Shown: positions 25,130 through 34,135, numbered from the stretch's first letter. The stretch: 64,000 nt of DNA from CAVQCT01 sp964371785 (GCA_964371785.1 CAYJOL010000009.1:1-64000); one strand, 5' to 3'. Made by a program: numbers and translations. The notes: generated by a model not told the origin, from the sequence alone.

Positions 25130-26443
25130 TTGTCCAGAAAAGCGTTTGTCCTTGGCTTCTGGCTCTTGGCTTGTCCTCTGTCCGCATCAGTCATCCATGT
25201 ACCCTCGGACTACCAGAGCATTCAGGAAGCTGTCAACGCCGCTAATGCCGGTGATACTGTTCTCGTGGCACCCGGGACCTATACCGGGCAGGGAAATCGC
25301 GATATCGATTTCAACGGCAAGAATCTTGTCTTGAAATCGGAGCTGGGTCCGGAAGTGACAATTATAGATTGCCAGGCCTCGGAAGTGGACCAGCACCTGG
25401 GTATTCACCTCCACAGCGGTGAGGATTCAACTTCAGTGATCGACGGCTTCACTGTCAATCACGCCTTTTGTGATACCTCGATCTATATTAATTGGGGCGC
25501 TATCATGGGTGAGTCTGCCGCCCCTACTGTGCGCAACTGTATTGTTCGCGACAATAATTGCGTTGGGATATCCTACTACCTGGGTCCGAACACGGCTTAT
25601 ATTTACTCGACCCAGGTCGTTAACAATGGCCATGGCCAATCGAGACCCAAACCGGGGATAAGGGTTTCGATCAATTCGGCTTTCATCGACTCCTGTCGAG
25701 TTGATTCAAACGCTGCGGAAGGCGCTTTCCTGTATCATGCGAATCCGATTGTGCTACATAGTACCTTTACTGGAAACAACGCCGACGGCTTACTGGTGGT
25801 TGAGTTTCTCGGTATCGAGCGATTCACTATCAGCAGTTGTACGTTCTCAGGCAATGGCGACGGCCTTGGATTCTATCAGGATTGGCCCAAGTCAAGCACC
25901 GGAGAGGCGGCCTCTGTGAAAGTATCAGATACTTCAACGATATCGCGGTGCCTTTTCAGCAACAATCTGGGGTACGGTATCACCTCGTATGGTTGGGACT
26001 TTGACTGGAAAATCGAATGCTGCAATTCATTCGGCAACGGCGTCGAGAATTGGTGGCTCACCGGGTATGTCAACCTTGACACGACCAACTGCTTCACTGC
26101 CGATCCGCTTTTTTGCGATGCACCGAGTAGTAGTCCCGGCGTTTCATCGAGCAGTCCTTGTCTTGCAGTAAACAATGCTTGTGGTGTCGACATAGGCAGA
26201 ATTATTGTTGGGTGCGGTCCGTGTTGCGGAGGGCTTCGCGGCAACGTGGATTACGATCCAGCCGATGCCGCTGACATTGGCGATATTGTTTATCTCGTGG
26301 AGTACGCTTTCGTCGCGGGTCCGCCTCCACCCTGCTTCGATGAGGCGGACATTAACGGTGATAGCGTAATAGATATCGGGGACTTGATATATCTGATTGA
26401 GTGGTCAATGGCCGACGGCCCGGCCCCGGCTTCATGCCAATGA
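25130..26443 (+). CDS. Secreted right-handed beta-helix protein with dockerin-like tail (paralogue A)
   Basis: The protein starts with TTG six bases after GGAGG and has a signal peptide (SRKAFVLGFWLLACPLSA). Residues 20-350 form a parallel beta-helix of the NosD/pectate-lyase-like type, opening with VPSDYQSIQEAVNAANAGDT and VLVAPGTYTG. The last 70 residues are a dockerin-like pair: CCGGLRGNVDYDP...DIGDIVYLVEYAF and EADINGDSVIDIGDLIYLIE, each with Asp-rich calcium loops, ending GPAPASC. Beta-helix proteins bind or cleave polysaccharide; no catalytic residues can be named. The next gene is a close paralogue in tandem. Confidence 0.85.
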   Translation: MSRKAFVLGFWLLACPLSASVIHVPSDYQSIQEAVNAANAGDTVLVAPGTYTGQGNRDIDFNGKNLVLKSELGPEVTIIDCQASEVDQHLGIHLHSGEDSTSVIDGFTVNHAFCDTSIYINWGAIMGESAAPTVRNCIVRDNNCVGISYYLGPNTAYIYSTQVVNNGHGQSRPKPGIRVSINSAFIDSCRVDSNAAEGAFLYHANPIVLHSTFTGNNADGLLVVEFLGIERFTISSCTFSGNGDGLGFYQDWPKSSTGEAASVKVSDTSTISRCLFSNNLGYGITSYGWDFDWKIECCNSFGNGVENWWLTGYVNLDTTNCFTADPLFCDAPSSSPGVSSSSPCLAVNNACGVDIGRIIVGCGPCCGGLRGNVDYDPADAADIGDIVYLVEYAFVAGPPPPCFDEADINGDSVIDIGDLIYLIEWSMADGPAPASCQ

Positions 26444-26528
26444 TGTCCGACTGTAAGATCGAGCATCGGAGAGGCGAGGCCGGCAGGCGTTTGACTGAAT
26501 TCGCTAACCATTCCGAATGGAGGAATTT

Positions 26529-27839
26529 GTGAAGAGAGTTAGTCTATTCCTAAGCCTCTGGTTGATGGCTTCGTCCCTTGTTGCTTCAGTTATCAATGTC
26601 CCGGCTGATTTCGCAACGATCCAGGAAGCTATCGATGCCGGCAATTCCGGTGATACGATTCTGGTTGCACCGGGAACATATACCGGCGCGGGGAACCGAG
26701 ACATCGATTTCAATGGCAAAAACTTGGTGCTCAAGTCGGAACTTGGACCTGAAGTCACAATTATCGATTGCCAAGCATCGGCTGTCGACCAGCATTTGGG
26801 TATCCACTTGCACAGCGGCGAAGACTCCACTTCGGTGATCGATGGCTTCACCGTGACTCACGCCTTTTATGACACGACCTTCTATGCCTCGTTTGCCGCT
26901 ATCATGAGTGTGAACGCCGCGCCGACAGTGAAGAACTGTATTATCCGAGACAATAGCTGTATCGGAGTTTCGTACTATACGGGACCGAACACCGCCTATA
27001 TTTTCTCTACCGAGTTTATCAACAACGGTGGCGGTCTGACTATCGCCATGCCCGGCCTGTCGGTCCAGTACACACCTGCACATATCGACTCCTGTCGGTT
27101 TATCGGGAATAAAGCTGACGGAGCATACCTGGATTGGACGGTACCGCTGTGGCTTCACAACTCCACTTTCGCGAGAAATGACCGCGAGGGAGCGCTGGTC
27201 TGGCAAATGCTTGGATTGGATGCCGTAGATATTGGCGGATGTACTTTCTACGGCAACCAAAACGGTCTGGTGTACTATCTGGATTGGCCTAAAGCCGGCA
27301 CCGTACACCAAAACCAAGTCGCCGTCGACACACCTTCGATTTATCAATGCCTGTTTAGTTACAATCGGGAGACAGGGTTTTCGGCCGAAGGAATTAGCTC
27401 AGGGTCGCTTACGTGCAACGACTCTTACGGAAATGGCACTGCCGAGTGGCGGTTCCCATCAGGTCTGCAATGGGATACGCTCAACAATTTCACATTGAAT
27501 CCTCTGTTCTGCGATACATCGAGCTACGAGCTGGGAGTTTCATCGAGCAGCCCATGTCTGGCGGAGAACAACGTCTGCGCGGAAAATCTGGGCAACGTCA
27601 TTTCAGGCTGTGGCCCATGCTGTGTCGGCCTCAGAGGGAATGTCAATTTTGATCCCTCCGACAACACCGACATCGCCGACATAGTGTATTTTGTGGAGTA
27701 CGCCTTTTCCGAGGGACCGCCTCCACCGTGCTTTGAGGAGGCCGACCTGACAGCCGACGGAGGTTTAGATATTGCGGACTTGATTTACTTAATCGAGTGG
27801 GCGATGGTTGGAGGACCGGCTCCGCTTAGTTGTCCTTAG
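26529..27839 (+). CDS. Secreted right-handed beta-helix protein with dockerin-like tail (paralogue B)
   Basis: The start is taken as GTG at 26529, five bases after GGAGG; an ATG four codons upstream overlaps that site. The protein is a tandem paralogue of the preceding gene. The opening VPADFATIQEAIDAGNSGDT and the stretch DIDFNGKNLVLKSELGPEVT are nearly identical, and divergence grows toward the middle of the helix. It ends in the same dockerin-like pair (CCVGLRGNVNFDP...DIADIVYFVEYAF, DLTADGGLDIADLIYLIEWAM). Its stop codon overlaps that of the convergent ArsC-like gene by a few bases. Confidence 0.85.
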   Translation: MKRVSLFLSLWLMASSLVASVINVPADFATIQEAIDAGNSGDTILVAPGTYTGAGNRDIDFNGKNLVLKSELGPEVTIIDCQASAVDQHLGIHLHSGEDSTSVIDGFTVTHAFYDTTFYASFAAIMSVNAAPTVKNCIIRDNSCIGVSYYTGPNTAYIFSTEFINNGGGLTIAMPGLSVQYTPAHIDSCRFIGNKADGAYLDWTVPLWLHNSTFARNDREGALVWQMLGLDAVDIGGCTFYGNQNGLVYYLDWPKAGTVHQNQVAVDTPSIYQCLFSYNRETGFSAEGISSGSLTCNDSYGNGTAEWRFPSGLQWDTLNNFTLNPLFCDTSSYELGVSSSSPCLAENNVCAENLGNVISGCGPCCVGLRGNVNFDPSDNTDIADIVYFVEYAFSEGPPPPCFEEADLTADGGLDIADLIYLIEWAMVGGPAPLSCP

Positions 27840-28174
27840 CTACTGAGCCAGCTTTTCCACACGTCGGGCTGATGGCCCACAGTCACGCCGGACGAACTTC
27901 TCACGATTGGCGTTTTGAAAAGGCGAGGAAATTCGAGCAGTTTTTGTTCGATGTCGTGCCTTATATATTTGAGGTTGAGCCGCTCGTACTCCCGTCCATC
28001 GGTATCGATGAGCTCTTCCAGCGAGAAATACCGGCATACCGCCTGAAGTTCGCCCCGGCTCATAGCTTTTTCTGACAGGTCGATAAACTGTGTCTCGATT
28101 CGGCGCTCTTTAAAGAATCTGATAGCCTTCTGGGTATCCTGGCACTTCCTGGTTCCGAAGATCTGAATAGTCAT
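27836..28174 (-). CDS. ArsC/Spx-family thioredoxin-fold protein
   Basis: The 112-residue protein matches the short ArsC-like family: IQIFGTRKCQDTQKAIRFF with a single Cys (about residue 11) at the active-site position, then TQFIDLSEKAMSRGELQAV and TPIVRSSSGVTVGHQPDVW at the cis-proline end. Canonical arsenate reductases reduce arsenate with glutathione or glutaredoxin. Many family members are uncharacterised or regulatory (Spx lacks or needs only a CxxC). No ars genes are nearby, so arsenate reduction is doubtful. GAGGAAGC precedes the ATG. Confidence 0.82.
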   Translation of the reverse strand: MTIQIFGTRKCQDTQKAIRFFKERRIETQFIDLSEKAMSRGELQAVCRYFSLEELIDTDGREYERLNLKYIRHDIEQKLLEFPRLFKTPIVRSSSGVTVGHQPDVWKSWLSS

Positions 28175-28332
28175 GCTTCCTCAGTTAAATTGCATTTCGT
28201 CACATAATAATAGTGCCGGGTTGTCGATACAAAACGAAAACAAATACTTTCGTCTGCTGGTGGTTGACAGACGGGTTTGGTTAGAATCGTCTATTTCTAA
28301 GCAAGATAAGGGGTTCGCTTGCTATCCTTGCC

Positions 28333-28360
28333 TTGACAAAACACAGCTTTCTGTTATCTT
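28333..28360 (+). promoter_or_regulatory. Sigma-70-type promoter for the multihaem cytochrome
   Basis: TTGACA at 28333-28338 and TATCTT at 28355-28360 are spaced by 16 bp. The predicted start gives a 5-prime leader of about 65 nt before the cytochrome ATG at 28433. Confidence 0.6.
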
Positions 28361-28432
28361 GGACAGATGGGAGGGCTGATTTCCTTCCGCTGAAAGGTGT
28401 ACATACCGAACTTGCTGCTCGAGAACAAGAGA

Positions 28433-29503
28433 ATGCTGAAACAGATTTTACTGACCGCCGTGACCGCTTTACTGTTGATCAATCCAGCCTCCGCCTTTCA
28501 TGAGAAAGGGGTAGCCAATTGCTCGGGCTGCCACAATATGCACAACAGCGAAGATGGCACACCGATTGACCCGGATCATGTTACGGGAAATCTCGCCCTG
28601 CTTAACGACGGAACCGCCTCGGACGTTTGCCTCTCCTGCCACGCAACTCACAACGGCTCTGTCTTTGGAGCAGATCCGCTAAATCCGCCGCCGGAAATGG
28701 GCGCCGGGAATTTTGTCTTCCTGCTCGAAGACAATATTAACGATGGCGTTAACGGGCAGACCAGTCCGATAAGCGGCGATGCTGCGGGACACAATCTCGA
28801 CGCGCCTTCGTTCGGTGTCGGCCCCGATGGCACAGTTCTGACTTCACCCGGAGGGACATTCCCGTCGAACGAGCTTGGATGTACCAGCTGTCATGACCCG
28901 CACGGCAACACGAATTTCCGCATGCTCAACGGGCCGGGTCCGGTACAGGGCGGCCTTGCTACTTTTTCTTACCCTGCTCCGCAAGCTGTCGGCATAAGTA
29001 TCCAGAACGATGCACCTCAGGAAAGCAATTCCAACCACACTGCATTCCTCAACGGGGTTAGTACCTGGTGCGCCAATTGTCACGGACCGAACTTTCATGA
29101 GGGATCCGGTTCGCCGAATTTCGAGCATCCGGCAGGAGAGAATTTGGACCAGTCAATTATTCAGCGGTACAATCGGTACAACGGAACCGCCGATCCTTTA
29201 GGTGGAACCGAGGCAACCGCCTATATCGCGGCCGTGCCATTCGAAGACCCTTCCACCACGACCATATCGACAGCTGGTCCGACCTCCAGCAGTAAAGTAA
29301 TGTGTCTGACCTGTCATCGCGCTCACGCCAGCAGTGCACCTCATGCCGGGCGGTGGGATTTCAATGTTGATCTGCTTATAGACGACGGCGCTGTGTCAGG
29401 CTCGTACCCCATTCCCAGCCCCTATCCGACCCCGGTCCAGAATTCTCTATGCAATAAGTGCCACCCCTGGCAATCAGGCGGGGGCGCGACCGTTATCCAA
29501 TAG
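28433..29503 (+). CDS. Hexahaem c-type cytochrome
   Basis: The ATG at 28433 gives a normal signal peptide (MLKQILLTAVTALLLINPASA); an in-frame GTG 12 codons upstream is the alternative. Six CxxCH haem sites are visible: CSGCH, CLSCH, CTSCH, CANCH, CLTCH and CNKCH. The intervening regions are long and Gly/Pro/Asn-rich rather than the tight spacing of NrfA or c3 cytochromes, so this is probably an extracellular or periplasmic electron carrier. The first site lies directly after the signal peptide. The pattern VANCSGCHNMHNSEDG is frequent in metal-reducing and FCB-group bacteria. No partner genes (porin, quinol oxidase) are adjacent. Redox partner and final acceptor are unknown. Confidence 0.9.
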   Translation: MLKQILLTAVTALLLINPASAFHEKGVANCSGCHNMHNSEDGTPIDPDHVTGNLALLNDGTASDVCLSCHATHNGSVFGADPLNPPPEMGAGNFVFLLEDNINDGVNGQTSPISGDAAGHNLDAPSFGVGPDGTVLTSPGGTFPSNELGCTSCHDPHGNTNFRMLNGPGPVQGGLATFSYPAPQAVGISIQNDAPQESNSNHTAFLNGVSTWCANCHGPNFHEGSGSPNFEHPAGENLDQSIIQRYNRYNGTADPLGGTEATAYIAAVPFEDPSTTTISTAGPTSSSKVMCLTCHRAHASSAPHAGRWDFNVDLLIDDGAVSGSYPIPSPYPTPVQNSLCNKCHPWQSGGGATVIQ

Positions 29504-29522
29504 ACAGGGGCGATTCCGCAAA

Positions 29523-30416
29523 TCAGACTGATTTCTTGCCGGCTTTCCAATCGGCCGGTGTCGGCAGGCCGGAGATTATTAGCGCGAAAAAGATCAACAG
29601 CCCGCCGAGAGCGCGCCTCGTCACGAACTCCTCTCCCCCAAGCGTCCAGGCAAAAACAGCGGCAAATACCGGTTCGAGAGCGAATATCAGTGATACCCGA
29701 AGCGGAGAGATGATTCGCTGGGCATACATTTGTATTAAGAAGGCCGAAAACGTCGGTAACAGAGCCAGGAAGACGACTGTCCAGGCCGCCTGAAACGTGG
29801 TCACCGCGAACGGAAGTCCCACAATCCACCCGGTTAACAGACTCATAATCCCTACCAGCATAAACTGCTGACAGCTGATCACGAGAGGGTCGACGCCCAA
29901 TTTCATATATTTGTCCGAGTACAAAACATGGAGAGCGTAGGTCACCGCGGCGGCAAGCGTTAGCATATCTCCGACATTGATATCGTGCATCCCTCCTGTA
30001 AGGATCCAGAGGCCGAGCAGAGAGATACCTGAGGCGACTATCTCCATCCGGGTAGGCTGACGTTTGAAGATCGTCTTCAGAAACAAGGGGATGAACATGA
30101 CGAACAGGCCGGTGATGAAACCGGAATTCGACGCTGTAGTGTAACGGAGGCCGAGTGTCTGCGGGATGTACAGGAGAACCAGAAATACAGAAAGAAAGAT
30201 CGATTTCTTCAGCTCGACAAAGACCGGTCGGCGCTTGTAGAGGATGTATGCAAGAAGCACCAGGCCCGCCAACAGGAATCGATATCCGACCATAATCACC
30301 GGGTCGATTCCACTCAGGGCATCCTTGACCATAAAGAAGGTTGCCCCCCAGATGGCCGCGGCGTACAACAACCCGAACTCGGCGACCACTTTCTTCTTTT
30401 CGTCGGCAGATCTCAT
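29523..30416 (-). CDS. DMT-superfamily (EamA) transporter
   Basis: The protein of about 297 residues has ten hydrophobic segments and two EamA repeats. The first begins GLLYAAAIWGATFFMVKDAL (conserved WG near the first helix end), the second around LTLAAAVTYALHVLYSDKYM. It ends ALGGLLIFFALIISGL. EamA proteins export or import metabolites such as amino acids or purines; specificity cannot be read. The start is taken as ATG at 30416; a TTG 11 codons upstream is open but has no better ribosome site. It is convergent with the cytochrome gene and divergent from the VCBS/dockerin gene. Confidence 0.9.
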   Translation of the reverse strand: MRSADEKKKVVAEFGLLYAAAIWGATFFMVKDALSGIDPVIMVGYRFLLAGLVLLAYILYKRRPVFVELKKSIFLSVFLVLLYIPQTLGLRYTTASNSGFITGLFVMFIPLFLKTIFKRQPTRMEIVASGISLLGLWILTGGMHDINVGDMLTLAAAVTYALHVLYSDKYMKLGVDPLVISCQQFMLVGIMSLLTGWIVGLPFAVTTFQAAWTVVFLALLPTFSAFLIQMYAQRIISPLRVSLIFALEPVFAAVFAWTLGGEEFVTRRALGGLLIFFALIISGLPTPADWKAGKKSV

Positions 30417-30535
30417 AGGTAATGCGCAATTACAGAAACGACTGCCCAAAAGTCAAAGCAAATCACCCTATGATATAACCGGTGAACGCGGGTCGGTGAG
30501 ATCAGGCGCCGCACAGGTTCAACAAGGATTACTGA

Positions 30536-30564
30536 TTGACAGTAGAGGTGATCCGGTATATGTT
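30536..30564 (+). promoter_or_regulatory. Sigma-70-type promoter for the VCBS/PKD/dockerin gene
   Basis: TTGACA at 30536-30541 and TATGTT at 30559-30564 are spaced by 17 bp, 66 bp before the ATG at 30631. This supports the shorter start for the downstream gene rather than the longer open frame that begins at 30244. Confidence 0.6.
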
Positions 30565-30630
30565 TCAGGTATACACGCAATTCAACTAAATCGAAGCCAA
30601 GACATCAAGTTTTCATATCGGAGGTTCAAT

Positions 30631-32982
30631 ATGAAGTGCGCTTTTCGTACGCTCGTCATTTTCCTCACTTTTCTGGCAGGTGGAGTGTCAGCGCAATTCT
30701 TCATGCCTCCGGTGCCCGCCATTCCGCCAAGCAACAGGGCGGCCAATATTATGCAGGCTTCCGACGCAGTACCGTTGCTGCAAGTCCCGTTCTGGCAATC
30801 TTCCGAGCTCGGCGTTTATTCCACTGGCATGGTCTGGCGGGATTGTAATAACGATGGCTACATTGACGTCTTCTTCTCAAACGGGAATGATATGGCGCTT
30901 GCTCCGAATACAATCTACCTCTCGCAGGGAGGAGTCCTTCCGAATGTCGCCTCATGGACATCACTGAACGCCGAGTATTCCGGCCATTGCGCGGTTGGCG
31001 ATATTGACGACAATGGCTTCCCCGACTTTGTCGTCGCCAATTATCTTGGTTCCGGGAGATTTGAAACGGCCAATTTCTCCAATTTATACATGAATATGTA
31101 TGGCATCCCCACAACTCTGCCAGGCTGGTACAACGATGACAGCGTCTACAGCTTTTCCTGTGCGCTTGGCGATATCGATAGCGATGGCGATCTCGATCTG
31201 GCCCTGGCAACCGGTGAGCCCTATAGCGGGATTTTCACCCCACAGCTCGTCTTCCTGAACAACAACGGAGTCCTCCAGACGACACCGTTCTGGCAGTCTT
31301 CGGCAATGATGGGGGCACTCGATGTGGCCTGGGGGGATGTTGATAACGATGGTGATCTGGATCTGGCCTTCGCCTCTGATGATCGTGGGGCCACTCTTTT
31401 CTACAATATCGGGGGGACGCTTGAGCAGATGCCGTCATGGAACTCGGCGAACGTAGAACCTGCCAACACTCTCACCTTTGGTGATGTGAACGGTGATGGT
31501 TGGCTGGATTTGGTTGTGGCCTTCAACAACCAACTGGGGTCAGGGGGATATTTCATGGTTTATTTCAACAACGGCAGCGGTCAGTTGAGCAGTTCTCCCG
31601 GCTGGAGTTCCTCGTCATTTGGTTACGGTTCCGCCGTTGCCCTTAACGATTATGACCAGGATGGCGATTTGGACCTCGCGGCCGGCCGGTGGTGGTCGAG
31701 TACCACGGTCTATGAAAATGTTGGAGGCAATCTTTCGGTCAACCCGGTTTGGCAATCGACCCCCCAAACAGTAATAGAAGAGCTAAGTTGGATCGATATC
31801 GACGGACGCGGGACAGAAATGTTCGCTGACACTCTCCCGGCCGACGGCAAACGGCTGTATTATTTGAGGCGGAGTCCCGTCCAATCAGTCGATTCGGTCT
31901 CGCAGGACGGCGCAATGCTCTCCAGCCCAAGTTATTGTTACGACATGCAATCCGCTTGGGTGTCCCTGGCTGCAATCGCTTCGACTCAGACGATCATCTA
32001 TTACACCTATTCGACTACCAACGATCTCACGGTGGCGAACTGGGATACCGTGAATATCGCTTTCGGCAACACCCGGGCTCCGGCGGTTAGAATGTATGCT
32101 GACACCACTTTTGGCTGGGCGCCCCTAGACATTCAGTTCTCTGATAGTTCGGCAGGATCAAGTAATTGGCTCTGGCGGTTCGGCGATGGTGACAGTTCGC
32201 TCAGTCAGAACCCGCCGCACACGTATCTTGCCGGTGGAGTTTACGACGTATATCTCAGAACGGAATTACCAGGCGGTACACATCAGCGGAAACAGAAAAA
32301 CATGGTGATCGCTCTTGCAGACTCGCTGGTTGGCGGATCAGTGAACAGCTCAGTCGGTGCGCATGTCGAGCTTGACCTGTATGCGCGAAATATACTTCCC
32401 CTGCGGCTTATCCGCATACCGGTCATGTACGATGGTCCGTTGATGCTTACGCTCGATTCGTTTTCAACAACCGGATGTCGTACCGAGTACTTCGCAATAT
32501 CGACATACTCACACTATGACGCTTGGAACAGGCGCGCCACCATCCGCCTGGAAACATCGAGCACTCCCGGAGTGATTCCTGACCTGTCACCCGGTTCCGG
32601 AATGATCGTTAGACTATTCTTCACCGTTGGATCGGGTGCGCCAACGAACCAAACGAATCCGGTGCATTTCGACGGATATCTGAGCTACTTGCCGACATTC
32701 ATATCTTCACGGGCAACATATTCGCCCAGAACACTCAGCGGAGAAATCTCTACCGCTTCCTGCTGTCTGGGAATTCGTGGAAACGTCGATGGAAGCGCAG
32801 GAGACGCGATTGACATCGGCGACCTCGTGTTTCTCGTTGAGTACTCGTTTTCGGGAGGGGACGCGCCGGTGTGTGAAGAGGAAGCTGATGTCACCGGTGA
32901 CAGCTCCCTGGATATCGCCGACATTGTTTATCTCGTAGAGTATTCCTTCAACTCAGGTCCGACTCCGGTCGCTTGCCCATAA
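30631..32982 (+). CDS. Secreted VCBS/FG-GAP repeat protein with PKD and dockerin-like domains
   Basis: The ATG at 30631 follows GGAGG and begins a signal peptide (MKCAFRTLVIFLTFLAGGVSA). About residues 50-400 contain six VCBS/FG-GAP calcium-binding repeats such as CNNDGYIDVFF, DIDDNGFPDFVV, DIDSDGDLDLAL, DVDNDGDLDLAF, DVNGDGWLDLVV and DYDQDGDLDLAA. A PKD domain follows at about 490-560 (FGWAPLDIQFSDSSAG, WRFGDGDSS). A beta-sandwich of roughly 130 residues comes next, resembling cohesin-type modules. The tail is a dockerin-like pair (CCLGIRGNVDG...DIGDLVFLVEYSF, DVTGDSSLDIADIVYLVE). Such proteins are usually surface adhesins or propeller-like binding proteins. Confidence 0.88.
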   Translation: MKCAFRTLVIFLTFLAGGVSAQFFMPPVPAIPPSNRAANIMQASDAVPLLQVPFWQSSELGVYSTGMVWRDCNNDGYIDVFFSNGNDMALAPNTIYLSQGGVLPNVASWTSLNAEYSGHCAVGDIDDNGFPDFVVANYLGSGRFETANFSNLYMNMYGIPTTLPGWYNDDSVYSFSCALGDIDSDGDLDLALATGEPYSGIFTPQLVFLNNNGVLQTTPFWQSSAMMGALDVAWGDVDNDGDLDLAFASDDRGATLFYNIGGTLEQMPSWNSANVEPANTLTFGDVNGDGWLDLVVAFNNQLGSGGYFMVYFNNGSGQLSSSPGWSSSSFGYGSAVALNDYDQDGDLDLAAGRWWSSTTVYENVGGNLSVNPVWQSTPQTVIEELSWIDIDGRGTEMFADTLPADGKRLYYLRRSPVQSVDSVSQDGAMLSSPSYCYDMQSAWVSLAAIASTQTIIYYTYSTTNDLTVANWDTVNIAFGNTRAPAVRMYADTTFGWAPLDIQFSDSSAGSSNWLWRFGDGDSSLSQNPPHTYLAGGVYDVYLRTELPGGTHQRKQKNMVIALADSLVGGSVNSSVGAHVELDLYARNILPLRLIRIPVMYDGPLMLTLDSFSTTGCRTEYFAISTYSHYDAWNRRATIRLETSSTPGVIPDLSPGSGMIVRLFFTVGSGAPTNQTNPVHFDGYLSYLPTFISSRATYSPRTLSGEISTASCCLGIRGNVDGSAGDAIDIGDLVFLVEYSFSGGDAPVCEEEADVTGDSSLDIADIVYLVEYSFNSGPTPVACP

Positions 32983-33008
32983 ACAAGCTGTGGCGTGACG
33001 AAAAAGAG

Positions 33009-33047
33009 AAGCCCCCGCGGCTCGCAGGCGGAGCCGGATGGGGGCTT
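33009..33047. terminator. Bidirectional terminator hairpin
   Basis: AAGCCCCC (33009-33016) pairs with GGGGGCTT (33040-33047), and inside it CGGCTC (33018-33023) pairs with GAGCCG (33031-33036). The hairpin lies between the convergent VCBS/dockerin gene and the secreted Q/R-rich gene. It is flanked by AAAAAGAG on the left, which gives a U-rich tail for the minus-strand transcript. Confidence 0.65.
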
Positions 33048-33080
33048 TCGTGGGTTACATTCAACAGAGGGGAACTTTGT

Positions 33081-33539
33081 TTAGTCCTGACAGGTCCGGT
33101 CTCTCAGCCTCAGGCGCCGATCCAGCTCACAGTCCCGGGTGCGGGTTCTGAGCCTGTCCTGATCCTGGTCGCCTCCCGAGAGGTTCGGGCCGGTCTCAAT
33201 CCGGTACTGATAACGGTTTTCGTGTTGATACTGGGTCTGGGTCTGGAATTCATTCTGGACACGATAGTGAAACGTGTTCTGAGTTTGAATCTGTTCGCCA
33301 GTCCCGGGCGCGCACGTGGCAATACCGTTCTGGTGTTTGTCCTTGTATCCGCTTCCATCGCGGGGGGCATACCAATCCGGATCCAGGAAATTCGGGATGC
33401 CATCACCATCGGCATCACGGAACCAGCTGTACTTATAGGAATCGTGCGATCCACCATTACCACTCTGAGCCATGACAGCAGGTGTCGCTATCAGGCAGAA
33501 TACACAGAGAGCAACAAACGCGAGCAAAATAGTACGCAT
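33081..33539 (-). CDS. Small secreted protein with a calcium-loop motif and Gln/Arg-rich tail
   Basis: The 152-residue protein has a signal peptide (ending PAVMA, about residue 24) and one thrombospondin-type-3-like calcium loop (DADGDGIPNFLDPDW, about 43-57). A strongly biased tail rich in Q, R, T, N and D follows (FQTQTQYQHENRYQYRIE, DRLRTRTRDCELDRRLRLRD). An AGGAGA site precedes the ATG. The tail looks like a short imperfect repeat and is probably disordered. No family is recognised. A long plus-strand frame over the same DNA is a shadow. Confidence 0.72.
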   Translation of the reverse strand: MRTILLAFVALCVFCLIATPAVMAQSGNGGSHDSYKYSWFRDADGDGIPNFLDPDWYAPRDGSGYKDKHQNGIATCAPGTGEQIQTQNTFHYRVQNEFQTQTQYQHENRYQYRIETGPNLSGGDQDQDRLRTRTRDCELDRRLRLRDRTCQD

Positions 33540-33973
33540 TCTTCGGGTCTCCTGTTAATAGGTTTCAAGTTTACAGGCCACTCCTACTTGCCTGACTTCT
33601 TCCTGACAGTCTTGCAATGTCCGTGCCATCGCTGTCCCGAGCGTTCTCTGCGTTGTCTCTCAAGGACTAACGCCTTCACGCCGGAAGCATGGACGCCATC
33701 ATGTACCGTGTCGTCCATGTCCCGCGTATCGTCCTGTACCAAGCAGTACATGTGGGATTAAATTACTCCGAGATACGATACGAGACATATAAAAAAGAGA
33801 TACATTACCCCATTTTGATACAGATTATTTGATCGTCGCAGCGTTTGCGGAACGGAAGACCATCCGGAATTAAAGCGAATCTGCAGATTTCCGATAACAA
33901 TATACAAGTGAAGATTCACGACCTGAGTAGGCACGGTCAGATGTTTCGTCTGCTAATCATATCGTTACCACTG
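33540..33973. other. Gene-free stretch, possible small RNA or leader
   Basis: No reading frame with a ribosome site is present. The right-hand part (about 33900-33970) contains short inverted repeats (GACCTGAGTAGGCACGGTC and CAGATGTTTCGTCTG) just before a strong plus-strand terminator. A non-coding transcript is therefore possible, though I see no good promoter. Confidence 0.4.
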
Positions 33974-34001
33974 AGGACCACGTCATAGTGGTCCTTTTTT
34001 T
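33974..34001 (+). terminator. Strong rho-independent terminator without an obvious gene upstream
   Basis: AGGACCAC (33974-33981) pairs with GTGGTCCT (33988-33995) around a six-base loop and runs into seven T residues. No plus-strand gene precedes it for about 1 kb (the VCBS/dockerin gene ends at 32982 with its own hairpin). It therefore marks the end of an unannotated transcript, or lies in the serpin promoter region for insulation. Confidence 0.8.
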
Positions 34002-34044
34002 GTCAGTTATATGGAGCGTTGAACCGCGAGCAGTGAATGCGTTC

Positions 34045-34073
34045 TTGCTAAGTTTATCCCGAATTAGTATATC
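34045..34073 (+). promoter_or_regulatory. Putative promoter of the serpin gene
   Basis: TTGCTA at 34045-34050 and TATATC at 34068-34073 are spaced by 17 bp and lie 63 bp before the GTG start at 34136, just after the orphan terminator. Both boxes deviate from consensus at two positions. Confidence 0.45.
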
Positions 34074-34135
34074 TAGTATGTGTCAAGGTGAGTCATCATC
34101 GGCCAGGCATCAGTTACATTGAATTGGAGGGAAAT

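Noticed and set aside
27836..28174. Arsenic-resistance function for the ArsC-like protein
   Set aside because: No arsR, arsB/acr3 or arsM is present nearby, and the short single-Cys family includes many proteins not acting on arsenate.
29422..30429. 335-residue minus-strand frame overlapping the DMT transporter
   Set aside because: It shares the DNA with a clear ten-helix EamA protein in another frame of the same strand and shows no membrane or domain pattern of its own.
30244..30630. N-terminal extension of the VCBS/PKD/dockerin gene
   Set aside because: A ribosome site, signal peptide and promoter all point to ATG 30631; the extension overlaps the divergent transporter gene.
32973..33761. 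262-residue plus-strand frame
   Set aside because: It covers the terminator at 33009 and the secreted minus-strand gene with signal peptide and ribosome site; it has no ribosome site itself.
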